Assembly: GCA_022266195.1 (NCBI GenBank)
Contig: WHVY01000005.1
Span: forward strand, 6,014,001-6,078,000
DNA length: 64,000 nucleotides
Origin: Tetranychus cinnabarinus
Taxonomy: Eukaryota; Arthropoda; Arachnida; Trombidiformes; Tetranychidae
Direction: 5' to 3'
The notes below the pieces were generated by a model, which was given only the letters and a program-made list of their open reading frames with translations, was not told the origin of the DNA and searched no databases. The stretch's first letter is position 1. Every line of letters starts with the position of its first letter. The translations under genes were made by a program, and so were the position numbers. Shown one piece after another: positions 12,502 through 22,801 of the stretch.

Positions 12502-13377
12502 CAGTCAGTGAATTTTTAATACAAAATGTGTAATCATAGTTTGTCAATAAATATGTCAACAAGAGTTAGTACAGCATTCACAATGCTGTTATTAGCTGTT
12601 AATAGATAAATGGTCGCCCCAATCGTTTTAGAAATCATTTGCCATTAAAACAATTCGCATAACACCTTTTCTATTAATACATATGCTGCTTTTGGTTGCT
12701 GGTAGAAAGCTTAGGATATTGTAGTGTTATTGTAGACATTGAGTCACAGAATGGTCCTCATTCTCATAGATGTGATTTATCTTCGAACTAAAGAGCCGTG
12801 TTCATGTTAAACTTCGTGTCAACTTGATCATGATCTCGTTTGTAGATATTGCTCTGATTTCATATATATTGTTTTGTCGATCTCAGAATCTTGGGGAAAA
12901 CTCAGTTTTAATCAATCAATTAACTTGGAGAACTTTATCATCTACTATTTATTATGAAAGCTTTTAGCGTTGAGCTGAGATATAATAAATAAATACAAGG
13001 ACAGAGATGTACTCGATAAACTGGTTTATTACACGTAAAAGTAACATCAATAACCATTATTTCATTTTCCCCCAAATTCACACATTTCGACTTTAAATCT
13101 ACACACTTGTAACTTGACAGTGAAGAGGGTATAGAAAATGATTATAATCACATTATAATTGTCTGAAAATTCAGCAAGATGTTGCATCAGAGTTTCGTCA
13201 ATTATCTGTTCCTCTCAAAGAGTATAACTCTCTGATTGATCCATCATAAAAGGTAATAGAGATAATTTTTAATCTTTTTTTTACTCGACACAATTTCCCC
13301 ATGACTTTATCAATTTGTTTCATCGTTATAACTGTTCAACTTGTTTTTGGTTCTTTACAGCTTCTATGTGATTAACA
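12502..13377 (+). repeat. Junction and 5' region of HR96-like copy 2
   Basis: 12502-12687 matches 7677-7846, and from 12690 on the sequence matches 10031 onward; the sequence between those two points in copy 1 (the AFG1-like locus) has no counterpart here. The 5' UTR intron is conserved at 13253-13360 (AAAAGGTAATAG donor, TTCTTTACAG acceptor). 12880-13190 has little match to copy 1 and is unassigned. Confidence 0.75.
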
Positions 13378-15103
13378 ATGGATCTAAGTAATAATTTTTT
13401 TGGCATCTGGTCAGCTCACTGGCTTGATTATGCTGATGGTCCTGAATCAATTAATGAACGGATAAGTGAACCAATACCATTACAAGAGTTACTACAGCAG
13501 CCACAGTTATCTTCACCTTCATCGTCGTCTGTGTCTCCAAACAGTGTTGAAAATTATCCCATCGATAGTACATTTCCAACCAGTTTCCCCAAGTCAAATG
13601 GTGCAAATGAAGACTCAAGTCAAGGAATTAAGGAATTTTCAGACGCAATTGATGCTTATTTTTCTTCTAATTATCAAAGTCATGATGTAAATGAGCCTGT
13701 ATCTCAACCAATCAACAATCCAAACTCGATTGAATATTCATCAACATCTTTAACCTGTTACAATTCAACAACACATAACTCGTCGTATATATCAAATTTA
13801 TTCGGGCCATTGGGTTCAATCGATCTCGGAAGCTTTTATTCCAATTATCATGCTGGAATGGTGCCTTCGAGTCACAGGCCACTTTCACTGGCCAAAGATT
13901 GTTCAAAAGTGCAAGAACCATGGATTCCAAGTGTGGCAAAGAAATTATTGGCTTCTTATTATTCACCATTGAGTATGAAATCTGAATTGCTTACCAATCA
14001 AGTCATGTTAGATGCTTTTGAATCTGTGGCGTTACAAGAAGCAGTTCAGGCATTTAAGGATATAGCCTTTATAAATCCATCTTGTGACACCGATCTTGCG
14101 GAGGAAATGAAACAAGATTTTTACTCGGACCCACGACCAATTGAGATGGTCTATTCCTGTGAAAAGCTCAGGGCCTACAGAAAGTTGAACACCGAAGATA
14201 AAATTCATCTAATGACACGTGCTTTTTTTGACATAAACCTGGTTAAGGCTATAGTTACTTATGATGAAACAATCGATGGTTGGTATGTAAGTGGATTTAC
14301 ATTTTCAGTTTCAACTCAATTTCGCTGTTTCGCACAGTCTGTTGCTGTTGTATCCAGTTAGTTTATCAAGCATCTAACTAACATCATAATGTTAATCACT
14401 TTTTTACCTTTTTTTCCTTTTCTATTAAACTCTGGGAAACATTATTTCTTTTCTGGCAAATTATTGGTCAAAATGAAAATCATATACACATTGAATAACT
14501 AAAAGAGTGCTGGTAGAATCTGGCCAAGGACTTCCGTATCATGGGACTCACCCAATCTTGCAAAAGTGATAAATATGATAGAGACTTTCCCCGATTTTGC
14601 ACGAAATGATATCAATATTGTTGCTTTACTCTATTTGATTGTCATTTTCAATCCAGATTTGCCAAAATTAAAGTTCAGAAATGGTATAAGGTTAGTAGAT
14701 AATATATCACATTGACTAACAAAACTTTAAAAGTTTCGATCTAATCTCTTCTGATTTGATATTGAGTTTTAACTTGGAAATTTTTTTCTTGGTGAAAGGC
14801 AAGAACAGTACATTTACATTTCCCTGCTTAAACGATACCTTGTCTCACTTTTTGGATCCACTTGTGAAGCATCAGATTATCATTACCGTTTAATGGTTAA
14901 AATTGAACAAGCCATTAAAATACCAGAAACCGTGTTTTTTGAACAAATTGAACCAGGCAGTACAAAGGTACTGAAAAACCGTGTGGTTAAACTTGTTCAG
15001 TATAAAAGGTTAGTGAAACATAAGTGACACAATTTGATTTCAATTAATACTAACTCTTGTTTATATCGTTTCCAGCATCACCATGGGAAAAATAGGCGAA
15101 TAA
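13378..15103 (+). CDS. HR96-like nuclear-receptor LBD-only protein, copy 2
   Basis: Tandem paralogue of the gene at 10369, with identical exon structure: 13378-14286, 14506-14690, 14799-15008 and 15076-15103, 443 residues. The start MDLSNNFFGIWSAHWLDY aligns with MDFSDDFFDVWSAQWLDY of copy 1. The N-terminal low-complexity region differs by several small in-frame indels, while the ligand-binding part is nearly unchanged (for example SVAKKLLASYYSPLSMKSEL is identical). The exon 4 acceptor is a weak GGTGAAAG, and the last exon is three codons longer (ends ITMGKIGE instead of ITIGD). There is no DNA-binding domain and no evident AF-2. Introns and flanks are also similar, so the duplication is recent; both copies look intact and could be expressed. 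Confidence 0.78.
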
Positions 15104-15255
15104 AGTATCACACGCAGTCTGAAAGACAGTAAATTGACTTATCAATGACTTTCTTATCTAGAAAACTATGAAAATGATTTTTCTGGGGAAAGTTATATGA
15201 TTCTGGTTGAGATCTCATAAACTCTTTATACAGAGTATCTTGTGGCGTCAGATGC

Positions 15256-15369
15256 TTAAAAGCAATTGTTTGAAGTAAATCTTTTCTGGTAAACAATGGC
15301 ATTTAATGTGATGTAACCTGGAACGTCAACATTGAAATTGTTACCGATGGGCTTCATCATGTGGTGGAC
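15256..15369 (-). pseudogene. Antisense terminal-exon-like remnant
   Basis: On the minus strand, after a good acceptor (run of T then CAG at 15370), 38 codons are open to a stop at 15256. The peptide begins VHHMMKPIGNNFNVDVPGYI. Upstream coding-like sequence around 15420-15500 is interrupted by a stop. The matching place in copy 1 (about 12240) lacks about 50 bp of this exon. I do not recognise the family; it may be the decayed tail of a gene carried along in the duplicated unit. Confidence 0.3.
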
Positions 15370-15590
15370 CTGAAAAAAAGGAAAAATTAACTCAACTTTT
15401 TTGAACGGTTTTAGTACCTCAACCATAAAAGTTGATCAGAGGACAAACGTCTTTTGGTCCTGAGCAAAGTATTTCGACTTATTTTCTCGATTTCTTTCAA
15501 CTAAATCATCATGATAAATCTGTATTTCAATGACTTACAATTTTGTTCAATATTCCTTGAAATAAGAAGCAATTTCAACAAATATATTTA

Positions 15591-16641
15591 AGAAATTCAA
15601 TGCTATTGAGAAAAAAAGACGAATGATGTTGATCAATTTTTGCCTGTTAAGTATTCATTGTTTTCACTCTAACTTACCGTTTCATTATCAACTGGTAATT
15701 AATCAGTCAGCTATGATAGTGTCTTGTGTTGTCATAGTTTTTAAAGGAACGTCTATTTATAAAAATTTTCACCACCAACTTGAGGATCATTTTGATGAAT
15801 ACACTTTACATAATGTGATGTCACTCCAGATGGAAAAGCACAGAGGAAAATAAGTGGGAAAGACTCAACCAAAATAGAGTTGAGTTGAAAGAAGACAAAG
15901 AATTGATAGTTTTAATGAAGGAAAAAATTCTGGTGAGTTACTCGTATTGTGAATTGGGTATTAAAGATCTTTATTCAGATTATGGGCCAACGACTTGTCA
16001 TGATCCACAGTGAATAAGAGAAGAAAAAAGGAAAAAAGACGAAGAAAAAATATAGGGGGAAAAGGGGGAAAGAAAAAGAAGGGAGGAAAGGAATACGAGA
16101 AAGACAAGAAAGAAACAGTTAGTTTAGATGTTATGTGTATGGTGGGAATGTTACGTATATGAGTGTATCTATTTTATTTTCAGCTTTTTAGTATTTAATT
16201 AACCTTTATTCTCGATTATGATATAATTTATTTTATTTATCAACAATTGTTTTACTACCTCAATCATCAATATAAATTGTATCTATTGTCAGTGTTTCCA
16301 TTTTTAACGGAAAACAAGCCATTCTATTGAAACTTGTCATATTTTGGTAACCATTGTGAAGGTTCATCTTTTGGTCTGTGCTTTGATATTGAAAGGATCC
16401 AATTGTAACCTCGGCTTTAATGAAATGCCAACTCTAGTCCTTGATTTAACCTCCAAGGTAATTATTTTCAGATTCATTACTGTTTCGATTATGAATTAAT
16501 GTCCATGTCAAGATGATCTTATCTTATTTTCCTTTCCTTTCATTTCTTTTATTCTTTGTATCAGAATTGTCATCTACTCACTGACTGTTTATTTACTACT
16601 CTGGTTAATCGCATTCATTGTTTATTTAACCAATAATTAAG
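15591..16641. other. Intergenic DNA with a homopurine tract
   Basis: No gene recognised. 16018-16115 is almost purely A/G on the plus strand, including GGGGGAAAAGGGGGAAAG, and is the longest homopurine run of the window. A short hydrophobic open segment at about 16563-16633 (IVIYSLTVYLLLWLIAFIVY) lies directly upstream of, but out of frame with, the next entry. Confidence 0.5.
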
Positions 16642-16903
16642 ACGTGCCAATAATAAAGTAAAAGCTCAATTTTCATCAACATCAGCTGTATATCGTACAA
16701 TTATGGTTCACTCTTTTGAAGAAATGGAAGAATATGATGTTTATCCCAAAGAATCAACTGACAATCATCTTCCTGTTATTAACTATGGTTCATCTTCAAT
16801 TAAAAAGAATCGACTTGTCCGTCAGGATGCTTTCGATCTAGTCGAGCCTCCTGGTTCTGCATTGAAGCAACAGGGAATGCCAGAGAAACCAAAAGAGCAA
16901 TGA
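16642..16903 (+). CDS. Possible terminal exon of an unrecognised small protein
   Basis: Open from a candidate acceptor (AATTAAG at 16635-16641) to TGA at 16901-16903, with an internal ATG at 16703 giving 66 residues if it is the true start. The peptide is hydrophilic and evenly composed: YRTIMVHSFEEMEEYDVYP, then RLVRQDAFDLVEPPG and a Lys/Pro/Gln-rich end. Composition looks protein-like rather than like translated spacer. A membrane-helix-like segment immediately upstream is in another frame, so this may be the cytoplasmic tail of a frameshifted membrane protein, or a gene whose upstream exons I cannot find. No family recognised. Confidence 0.35.
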
Positions 16904-18143
16904 CAATAACAAAGCTAATACTTAAAGTAACATCACATTCATCTCAATGCCACCCTTTTTCAAACAATTGATAAAATCATTTTCATTTGGATTCCTCGAA
17001 TCTGATTAAGTATGTGCTATTTACATCATTGGCTTCGTCTTGAGCATTTACTGCCTCAATCTTATACTTTATTTCAAATTTGATTTAATCAATTTGCATT
17101 GTATTGCCGCTGTTGGCATCTTCAATATCATCTATAACTACCAACCATCAACTGCTCATCAGTAACATCGCTCGCGCAACATTCCTCATTGGCTCAGATT
17201 GAACAACTTTCCTCAATTTCATCTCCAGATTTTCCAACATTATTGGTTCATCAATTTTTTTGTAAAACAACGACAACGACACTTCTTCGCATACCTCTAC
17301 CGTGAATATTTCCGTTAGCTTTTTAGATCATTAATGTCCCTTAAGCTCAACCAGGTTGCAATTGGTAGCCAATCAAATATTGTAGCATGCCATCGCTAAT
17401 GTCCATAACTCAAAATAGTTCAGATTGACTATGACAATTCATTGTGCAAAACAATTACTGAGTTGTCCTCCACTAGAATATGCACAATTTGTTAACTCGA
17501 ATAATTAATTGTTCTTTATGATTGTTAAGCAGTTAAAAAAAGTGAGAAATATTAATACAAAAAAAGCAATAGCAAAGCCCTAGCTTCATCCGAATTTAGA
17601 CTATACATCTTATAGCTGTATAATGGTAAACTTAATATTGCCATCGTTTAATCAAGTTGAAATTCCCTTTTTTAGAATTCAGCAATTTAATTGTTGACTA
17701 GAATCAAGCTTAATTAAACCTGTACCTTATACTAAGGAAAAACTTGTTGGAAAATGAAAGCCCGATAAAACTCAAGAGTGATTTTGACTTTCATTATTTA
17801 TAAATTAGATTCAAAAATATCCCTTTCAAAATATTCCTTTTTGTTGTCTCTTACAATAAAGCCTATTGGTTAATTGTCATGCTGATCTCCCATTAGCAAC
17901 AAGATTAGAAAAGCAAAACAAGGAAACAAACTAAGCCTCAAATCCAGCAATTAATCCCAATCGTAAAAACACTTGAAAAATGTTACCACAAAACGGTTAA
18001 ATTAATTGACGGACAAAATTTAAATATGTTATGTGTAAAAATCATGTATTTTTGACCATTAAACAAATTCCTAATCATTTAACCAATATTATTTTATCGT
18101 GTTCATTTGCTGATACAATTATTGAAGGATTAAATTGTCATCA
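16904..18143. other. Intergenic DNA, no gene seen
   Basis: About 1.2 kb of AT-rich spacer between the possible terminal exon and the SM-protein gene. I see no exon, RNA gene or repeat. The promoter of the downstream gene should lie in its right part. Confidence 0.5.
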
Positions 18144-19952
18144 ATGTCTTTCTTTGATTTCCTCGAAAAGAGCTTGTTTAATCCATCTCGCACTCAAAGA
18201 TCGATTGACCCTAAACTAAGTGATTGTGGCAGCAATTTTGTTCGTATAAGGATTAGATTGAACAATTTGCAAGAAGATGACAACATAACATCTGACATGG
18301 ACCTCAGAAGATGTGAAGATGAATCATCGAAAGAAGGATTGGTCAAAATATCGAGTGAAATATTTCGTTATCGTTTCTTGTCATGTTTTGAACAAACACC
18401 TGATCCCAATCTTCGAGGCCGAATAATAATCACGGATAAACAAAGTCTATCCATGTTTAGACGAGCAATGGATTGGCTGACAATCAAAAGATTTGGAGTT
18501 TCGTGCATCTTTACCTTTCAGGATAAAGTATCCAATAGTTTGACTAAAAACCTTCAAGTAATCTACTTAATCAACACTACACACATCTCTGACTCTGAAT
18601 TTAAACAACAAATTGCTGATGTAAGGCGCCGAGAGTGTCGCAGCTGCTGTATATTTCTAACTTATATTACTGATCCTTTTCATGTTGAAACCACCAATCG
18701 ACTTGCATTGTTACAGAAAATTATCACCATGAAATCATTATCTTCTCCTTGGATTGTTGGCGCTTTTCATGGTTTCGATCCTTGGATAGGTTTAATCGAT
18801 TCCCAAGCCAATCTGTCTTACCTCAAACAATACATTTCGCAGCCCAGTTCTTCTCAAGACACCTTGACTAATCGTACCGTTTGTTGTCGTCTGGCTTTCC
18901 GTTTGGTTAACGTTTTTGAACAAATTAATCAATTTCCAACCGTTCGCTACATGAAGACATGGCATCCTCACAATCATCTAATTGGACAGCTTTTTGTTAA
19001 AGGACTAAATGGATTGAAAGAGAAACGACGAAAGTCTGGAGAGACAATGGATTATCAACAAGATTTCTTACTCCTCATCATTGACCGTTCAGTTGATTTG
19101 CTGACTCCAATCCTGCATGCAACTTATTACCATGCCTTTGTGGAACAGGAATTGGAAACTTCTTTCCCTCACTCTTCAGATAGATTGGACTCTAGATTAA
19201 GAAATGTTCACATTAATGATATCAAAGACAGGCTGGCATCTCTTTCGCGAGAATTGAAGGCAAACCATTATAACATGAGTATCAAGCAACAGGAGATAAC
19301 AATGGACTTTGTGCGCTCACACCTTGAAATATCACAGCGCTTAATGGCTAAAATGAATGATGATTACCGACAATTACTCTTATTAGAACAGAATGTGGTC
19401 GACACTTTGAATCAACGATTGGATAAAAGTCAATCGAAAGGAGTGAAGCTGCCAAAGTCTCGTTTCAGTGATACTGTTCATTCGCAATTTGGTACCAAAA
19501 TCGATTCTGATATGAATCCGTCTGATCTTCATCGGTTGGTTATTGCTCGTTCATTGTTGACTAGAAGTTTCGTAGGAGCAGCTTATTTGAGGAAATTGTT
19601 GGGCAAGAAAAAGTTCACCTACAAAGATTCATCGATCATCTCTAAATACTCTAAATTGATGATCAATTTATTTGATCTGAGTGAAACTCTATCATTCCGT
19701 TTTCCTGTTTTATCGCATTTAATTGATCAAGTCTATTCAGGATTATTGGCCGAAGATAAATTTCCTTTTGTTGAGCCCAAAATGAAAACTGCAGCTCCAA
19801 GGAAAAAATTGTGCATCTTTGTTCTCGGTGGTCTTTCTTATAATGAAATTCAATACTCTGGAGTTGAATTAAATCGCGATGTTATTCTGATCTCCGATAA
19901 TTTATTAACCTCAAAAAACATTTTGTCATCATTGTATCCTGATGAAGCTTAA
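18144..19952 (+). CDS. Munc18/Rop-like SM protein, intronless
   Basis: Sec1/Munc18 proteins bind syntaxins and SNARE bundles to promote vesicle fusion. One uninterrupted 602-residue frame from ATG 18144; vertebrate Munc18-1 has about 594 residues. Recognisable parts in order: an N-terminal domain 1 with RGRIIITDKQS and NLQVIYLI, then FPTVRYM, the domain 2 signature LLLIIDRSVDLLTPILHATY, RNVHINDIKDRLASLSREL (equivalent of the RHxHIAEV stretch of Munc18), and a C-terminal KLCIFVLGGLSYNEI. These fit the Munc18/Rop branch better than Sly1 or Vps33. Sequence is strongly diverged, and complete lack of introns suggests a retrocopy of a multi-exon Rop gene (inference). No internal stop, so it is probably functional. 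An AATAAA lies at 20079-20084. Confidence 0.85.
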   Translation: MSFFDFLEKSLFNPSRTQRSIDPKLSDCGSNFVRIRIRLNNLQEDDNITSDMDLRRCEDESSKEGLVKISSEIFRYRFLSCFEQTPDPNLRGRIIITDKQSLSMFRRAMDWLTIKRFGVSCIFTFQDKVSNSLTKNLQVIYLINTTHISDSEFKQQIADVRRRECRSCCIFLTYITDPFHVETTNRLALLQKIITMKSLSSPWIVGAFHGFDPWIGLIDSQANLSYLKQYISQPSSSQDTLTNRTVCCRLAFRLVNVFEQINQFPTVRYMKTWHPHNHLIGQLFVKGLNGLKEKRRKSGETMDYQQDFLLLIIDRSVDLLTPILHATYYHAFVEQELETSFPHSSDRLDSRLRNVHINDIKDRLASLSRELKANHYNMSIKQQEITMDFVRSHLEISQRLMAKMNDDYRQLLLLEQNVVDTLNQRLDKSQSKGVKLPKSRFSDTVHSQFGTKIDSDMNPSDLHRLVIARSLLTRSFVGAAYLRKLLGKKKFTYKDSSIISKYSKLMINLFDLSETLSFRFPVLSHLIDQVYSGLLAEDKFPFVEPKMKTAAPRKKLCIFVLGGLSYNEIQYSGVELNRDVILISDNLLTSKNILSSLYPDEA

Positions 19953-20078
19953 ATATTACAATGTGCTTGTTTCATCAAACCAATGATTTATTTGAATGTA
20001 ATGGTTCAAAGTCTTGAAGGTGGTGATGAATTAATGTTTATTTTTCAGATGATTGTTTAAACATTTATACAGATTGTA

Positions 20079-20084
20079 AATAAA
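20079..20084 (+). terminator. Polyadenylation signal of the SM-protein gene
   Basis: AATAAA 127 bp after the stop at 19952 and only about 60 bp before the ATG of the following protease gene, so the two genes are packed head to tail. Confidence 0.55.
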
Positions 20085-20145
20085 TTGGACTAATTAAACA
20101 TATTTTGGTCTTTACTCTTTTCTGAACAGACGTTAATGCTATTAA

Positions 20146-22363
20146 ATGGTTAATATGTTACAGTCAATTTTTATAAATTTAATGCTTTTGAATATTGTTT
20201 CATGTCCAACTCCAATTAGATCAAACATTACAAATGTCTGTGGTGAGTTTAATATTAATTTGAAATTGATGTTGGCCTAACTCAAGTTTTCACTTCGATA
20301 TGCACAGACTGTGGGAAAATTGATCCAACCAATTCAAATTATTGGCCTTGGTTAGTTAAAATTAGGTAATAGCTATTTGTTTTTGATTCAACAATTCAGT
20401 TCAGCAATCTTTTCTCCTTAACTCACAGATCAAGATTTGCGGATAAAGTTATTGATTGTCAAGGTGTTTTAATAAGCTCATTTGATATATTAACTGCTGG
20501 CCATTGTGTATATTCCTCTAAAATCGGTACAAGTAGTCTAGTTACTGTCTACTTGCCATTAACTAATCCGATTTCTTCCCAGATTGAATGGATTCAACAA
20601 GAAGTTCATAGATTTAAATACGATTATCGTTCAACAAACACATCGCACGATATTGCTGTGATTAATTTAATTGAAAGAGCTCCAGATTATTATCAACCAA
20701 TATGTCTAACATCTCTTGAAATGATGGTAAGCAATGCAATAGTGATTGGTTTCAATGAAAACATCCCAAAATATAATTCTATTGTTCATCAATCTAATGT
20801 CGAAATAATCAGTGGTAAGTAGTTTTGATTATTAATTTGAATCCATTTTACAAGATGCATCAAGACAGAAAAAAAGTTTTCATTACAATCAAAGATTGTG
20901 GTTGTTTCAACAATTTAACAGATTTACAATATTACAGGTTAATTATAAACTAATTTCTAAACTTTTAATTTTTATAAGTCTTTTATCTTTTAAGATATTT
21001 CTCTTTATTTGTTGCTAGAACAAATAGCGATGATAATGACGCTCCTATTAAGCCACCAATTAGTGATCGTCGTAATCTAACTTGCCATAATTGAGATTTA
21101 ATTAATTCTTTTGCGACATCATTTGTAACTTGTGGGTTCGATAAACCTCTAAATAAGACGCCAGTCAAAGTTCCAGCAGCAACTGTGTTTATATCTTCAT
21201 TTGTATCATTTAAAAAACCTAATCCAACTCCGATAGCTGAATAGAGTAAAGCAACTACACCAAACGTGTTTCCAGTGACAGCACCAGTTTTTCCAATGTA
21301 ATTTAATATTTGTGATCTACGAACTGCCCATGAAAGAGGTTTATTGACATGATTAGAATCGATTGCTGCTGTATTTAGTGATGTTAATTTAAATCCATTA
21401 TAACAACCAATAACTCCACCAATTGATGCACCAGCCATAACAGAACCTCCAATTTGACTAAAAGCTAATTCAAATCTACCACGAGAAGGTCGATTACCAC
21501 CATCTATAAAATTTATCAAATTGAATAGTTAGTTAACTCCAATATTTGCAATTCTCAGTACATATAATTTAAAGACAGAATGTAAAATTCCTTACCTAGA
21601 TAAATGTAATCAGCCGATTCTTGATTACCTAAAAGGATTTTAGGATCAAGATTTAAGTAAGGTGATTTAAATCCCACATTTCCAATAGGAACATTGAAAG
21701 GTGAATTTCTATCTGAATCCATAAGTATATCACAATAGAGACAGAAATTTATTAATAAATTATCACAATTAAAATAATTTTGAGAAGAAAAAAGTGAATT
21801 ACAGTAGGGTATAATATACGCCGTATATTGAAAATCAAAACAATCAAAATGAAAACATGTTGATACAGACAAGTTACCAATAACAACCAGTTTCAGACAA
21901 AACGCGCAGCATTTGAAACAATTAAAACCATAAATGAAGTGAAAAATTGTTTTTCAACTTAATATCCTAATTAAAACTGTTAAAATTATAATTTATCTTA
22001 CCTTTAATAGATTGTGAATTTCAGAGACAACATTGGTTAAATTTCTCAAAATCAATGGAAAACAACTTAGGCACATTTACTGGGTATGATCCAATCAACT
22101 TCTCATTGATTTGTGGGATCGACTCTGCTTCTAAAAACGTTTCCATCATAAATCATGATTGTCAACACATTCCTGGTCAACCTTTGATTCATAAAAGTAC
22201 GTTAGATGGACGATGGTTTCTAGATGGTATTGTTTCTGGTACCTGGTTTAACAATAAGCACGATTGTTACGACCCTTTTCCAACCATCTATGTTTCCGTA
22301 CTATTTTACTCTGAATGGATATATTTTAATAGCATTGAATGTTGTTTGAATACCGACAATTAG
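20146..22363 (+). CDS. Secreted trypsin-like serine protease homologue, catalytic Ser lost
   Basis: Five exons: 20146-20242, 20308-20365, 20429-20814, 20855-20937 and 22025-22363, all in phase, 320 residues. The first exon gives a hydrophobic signal peptide ending near VSC. Exon 2 has YWPWLVKI and exon 3 has LTAGHC, with the catalytic His, and HDIAVINL, with the catalytic Asp. In the last exon the position of the family motif GDSGGP reads CQHIPGQPL, so Gly-Asp-Ser-Gly is replaced and the nucleophile is Pro. The following GRWFLDGIVSG and FYSEWI match the trypsin C-terminus. It should be a non-catalytic S1-fold protein, possibly secreted. Exon 4 lacks family landmarks and was chosen because it restores phase between exons 3 and 5. 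The last intron (20938-22024) contains the complete Tim23 gene on the other strand. Confidence 0.78.
20983..21722 (-). CDS. Tim23: Tim23 mitochondrial inner-membrane translocase channel
   Basis: Tim23 forms the core of the TIM23 complex that imports presequence-bearing proteins across or into the inner membrane. Two minus-strand exons, 21596-21722 and 20983-21503, give 215 residues (human about 209). The start ATG 21722 is followed by the soluble inter-membrane-space part with SPYLNLDPK, and after the splice by RGRFELAFSQIGG, the Tim17/22/23 family start. Gly-rich transmembrane segments follow (GASIGGVIGCYNG, NYIGKTGAVTGNTFGVVALL, AAGTLTGVLFRGL). The gene lies entirely in the last intron of the plus-strand protease homologue, its stop only 45 bp from the upstream exon. 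Confidence 0.95.
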
Positions 22364-22801
22364 CTTCTTATTGGAAATTATCAGTAAAAAGCAATTAATG
22401 GATGATCAAAGATTTGTCAAATCAAATACTTTATTCAAGCAAAATATGTTACATTTTTGCTTGAATGGCTTTATCAAACTTTTGTGCTTAAAAATAGTGA
22501 AAATACAAACACCTGGTTGTGAATGATGAATAAAATTCAATAAAATCACTATTTGTTTTATATCTAGTTTTAATGAATGAGGAAAGAAAAGATGAAACAA
22601 TAAAAAGGTCACTTTGTTCGTTTCAAGTCATTAGCATCTGAGAAAGGTGAACAACAAGATTGCAATACAAGTATATAAATAAAAAAGTGGACGTGAAAGA
22701 TGAAAATGAATGAAGTTTAAGGCAATTGATGATTCGATTATTAATTTTATAAGTAGAGCCAATGGATTGTGAATATAGTAATATAAATAAAGATATGTAT
22801 A
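22364..22801. other. Convergent 3' intergenic region
   Basis: This 438 bp gap separates the 3' ends of the plus-strand protease homologue and the minus-strand SoxE gene. It should hold both 3' UTRs. No further gene is visible. Confidence 0.5.
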
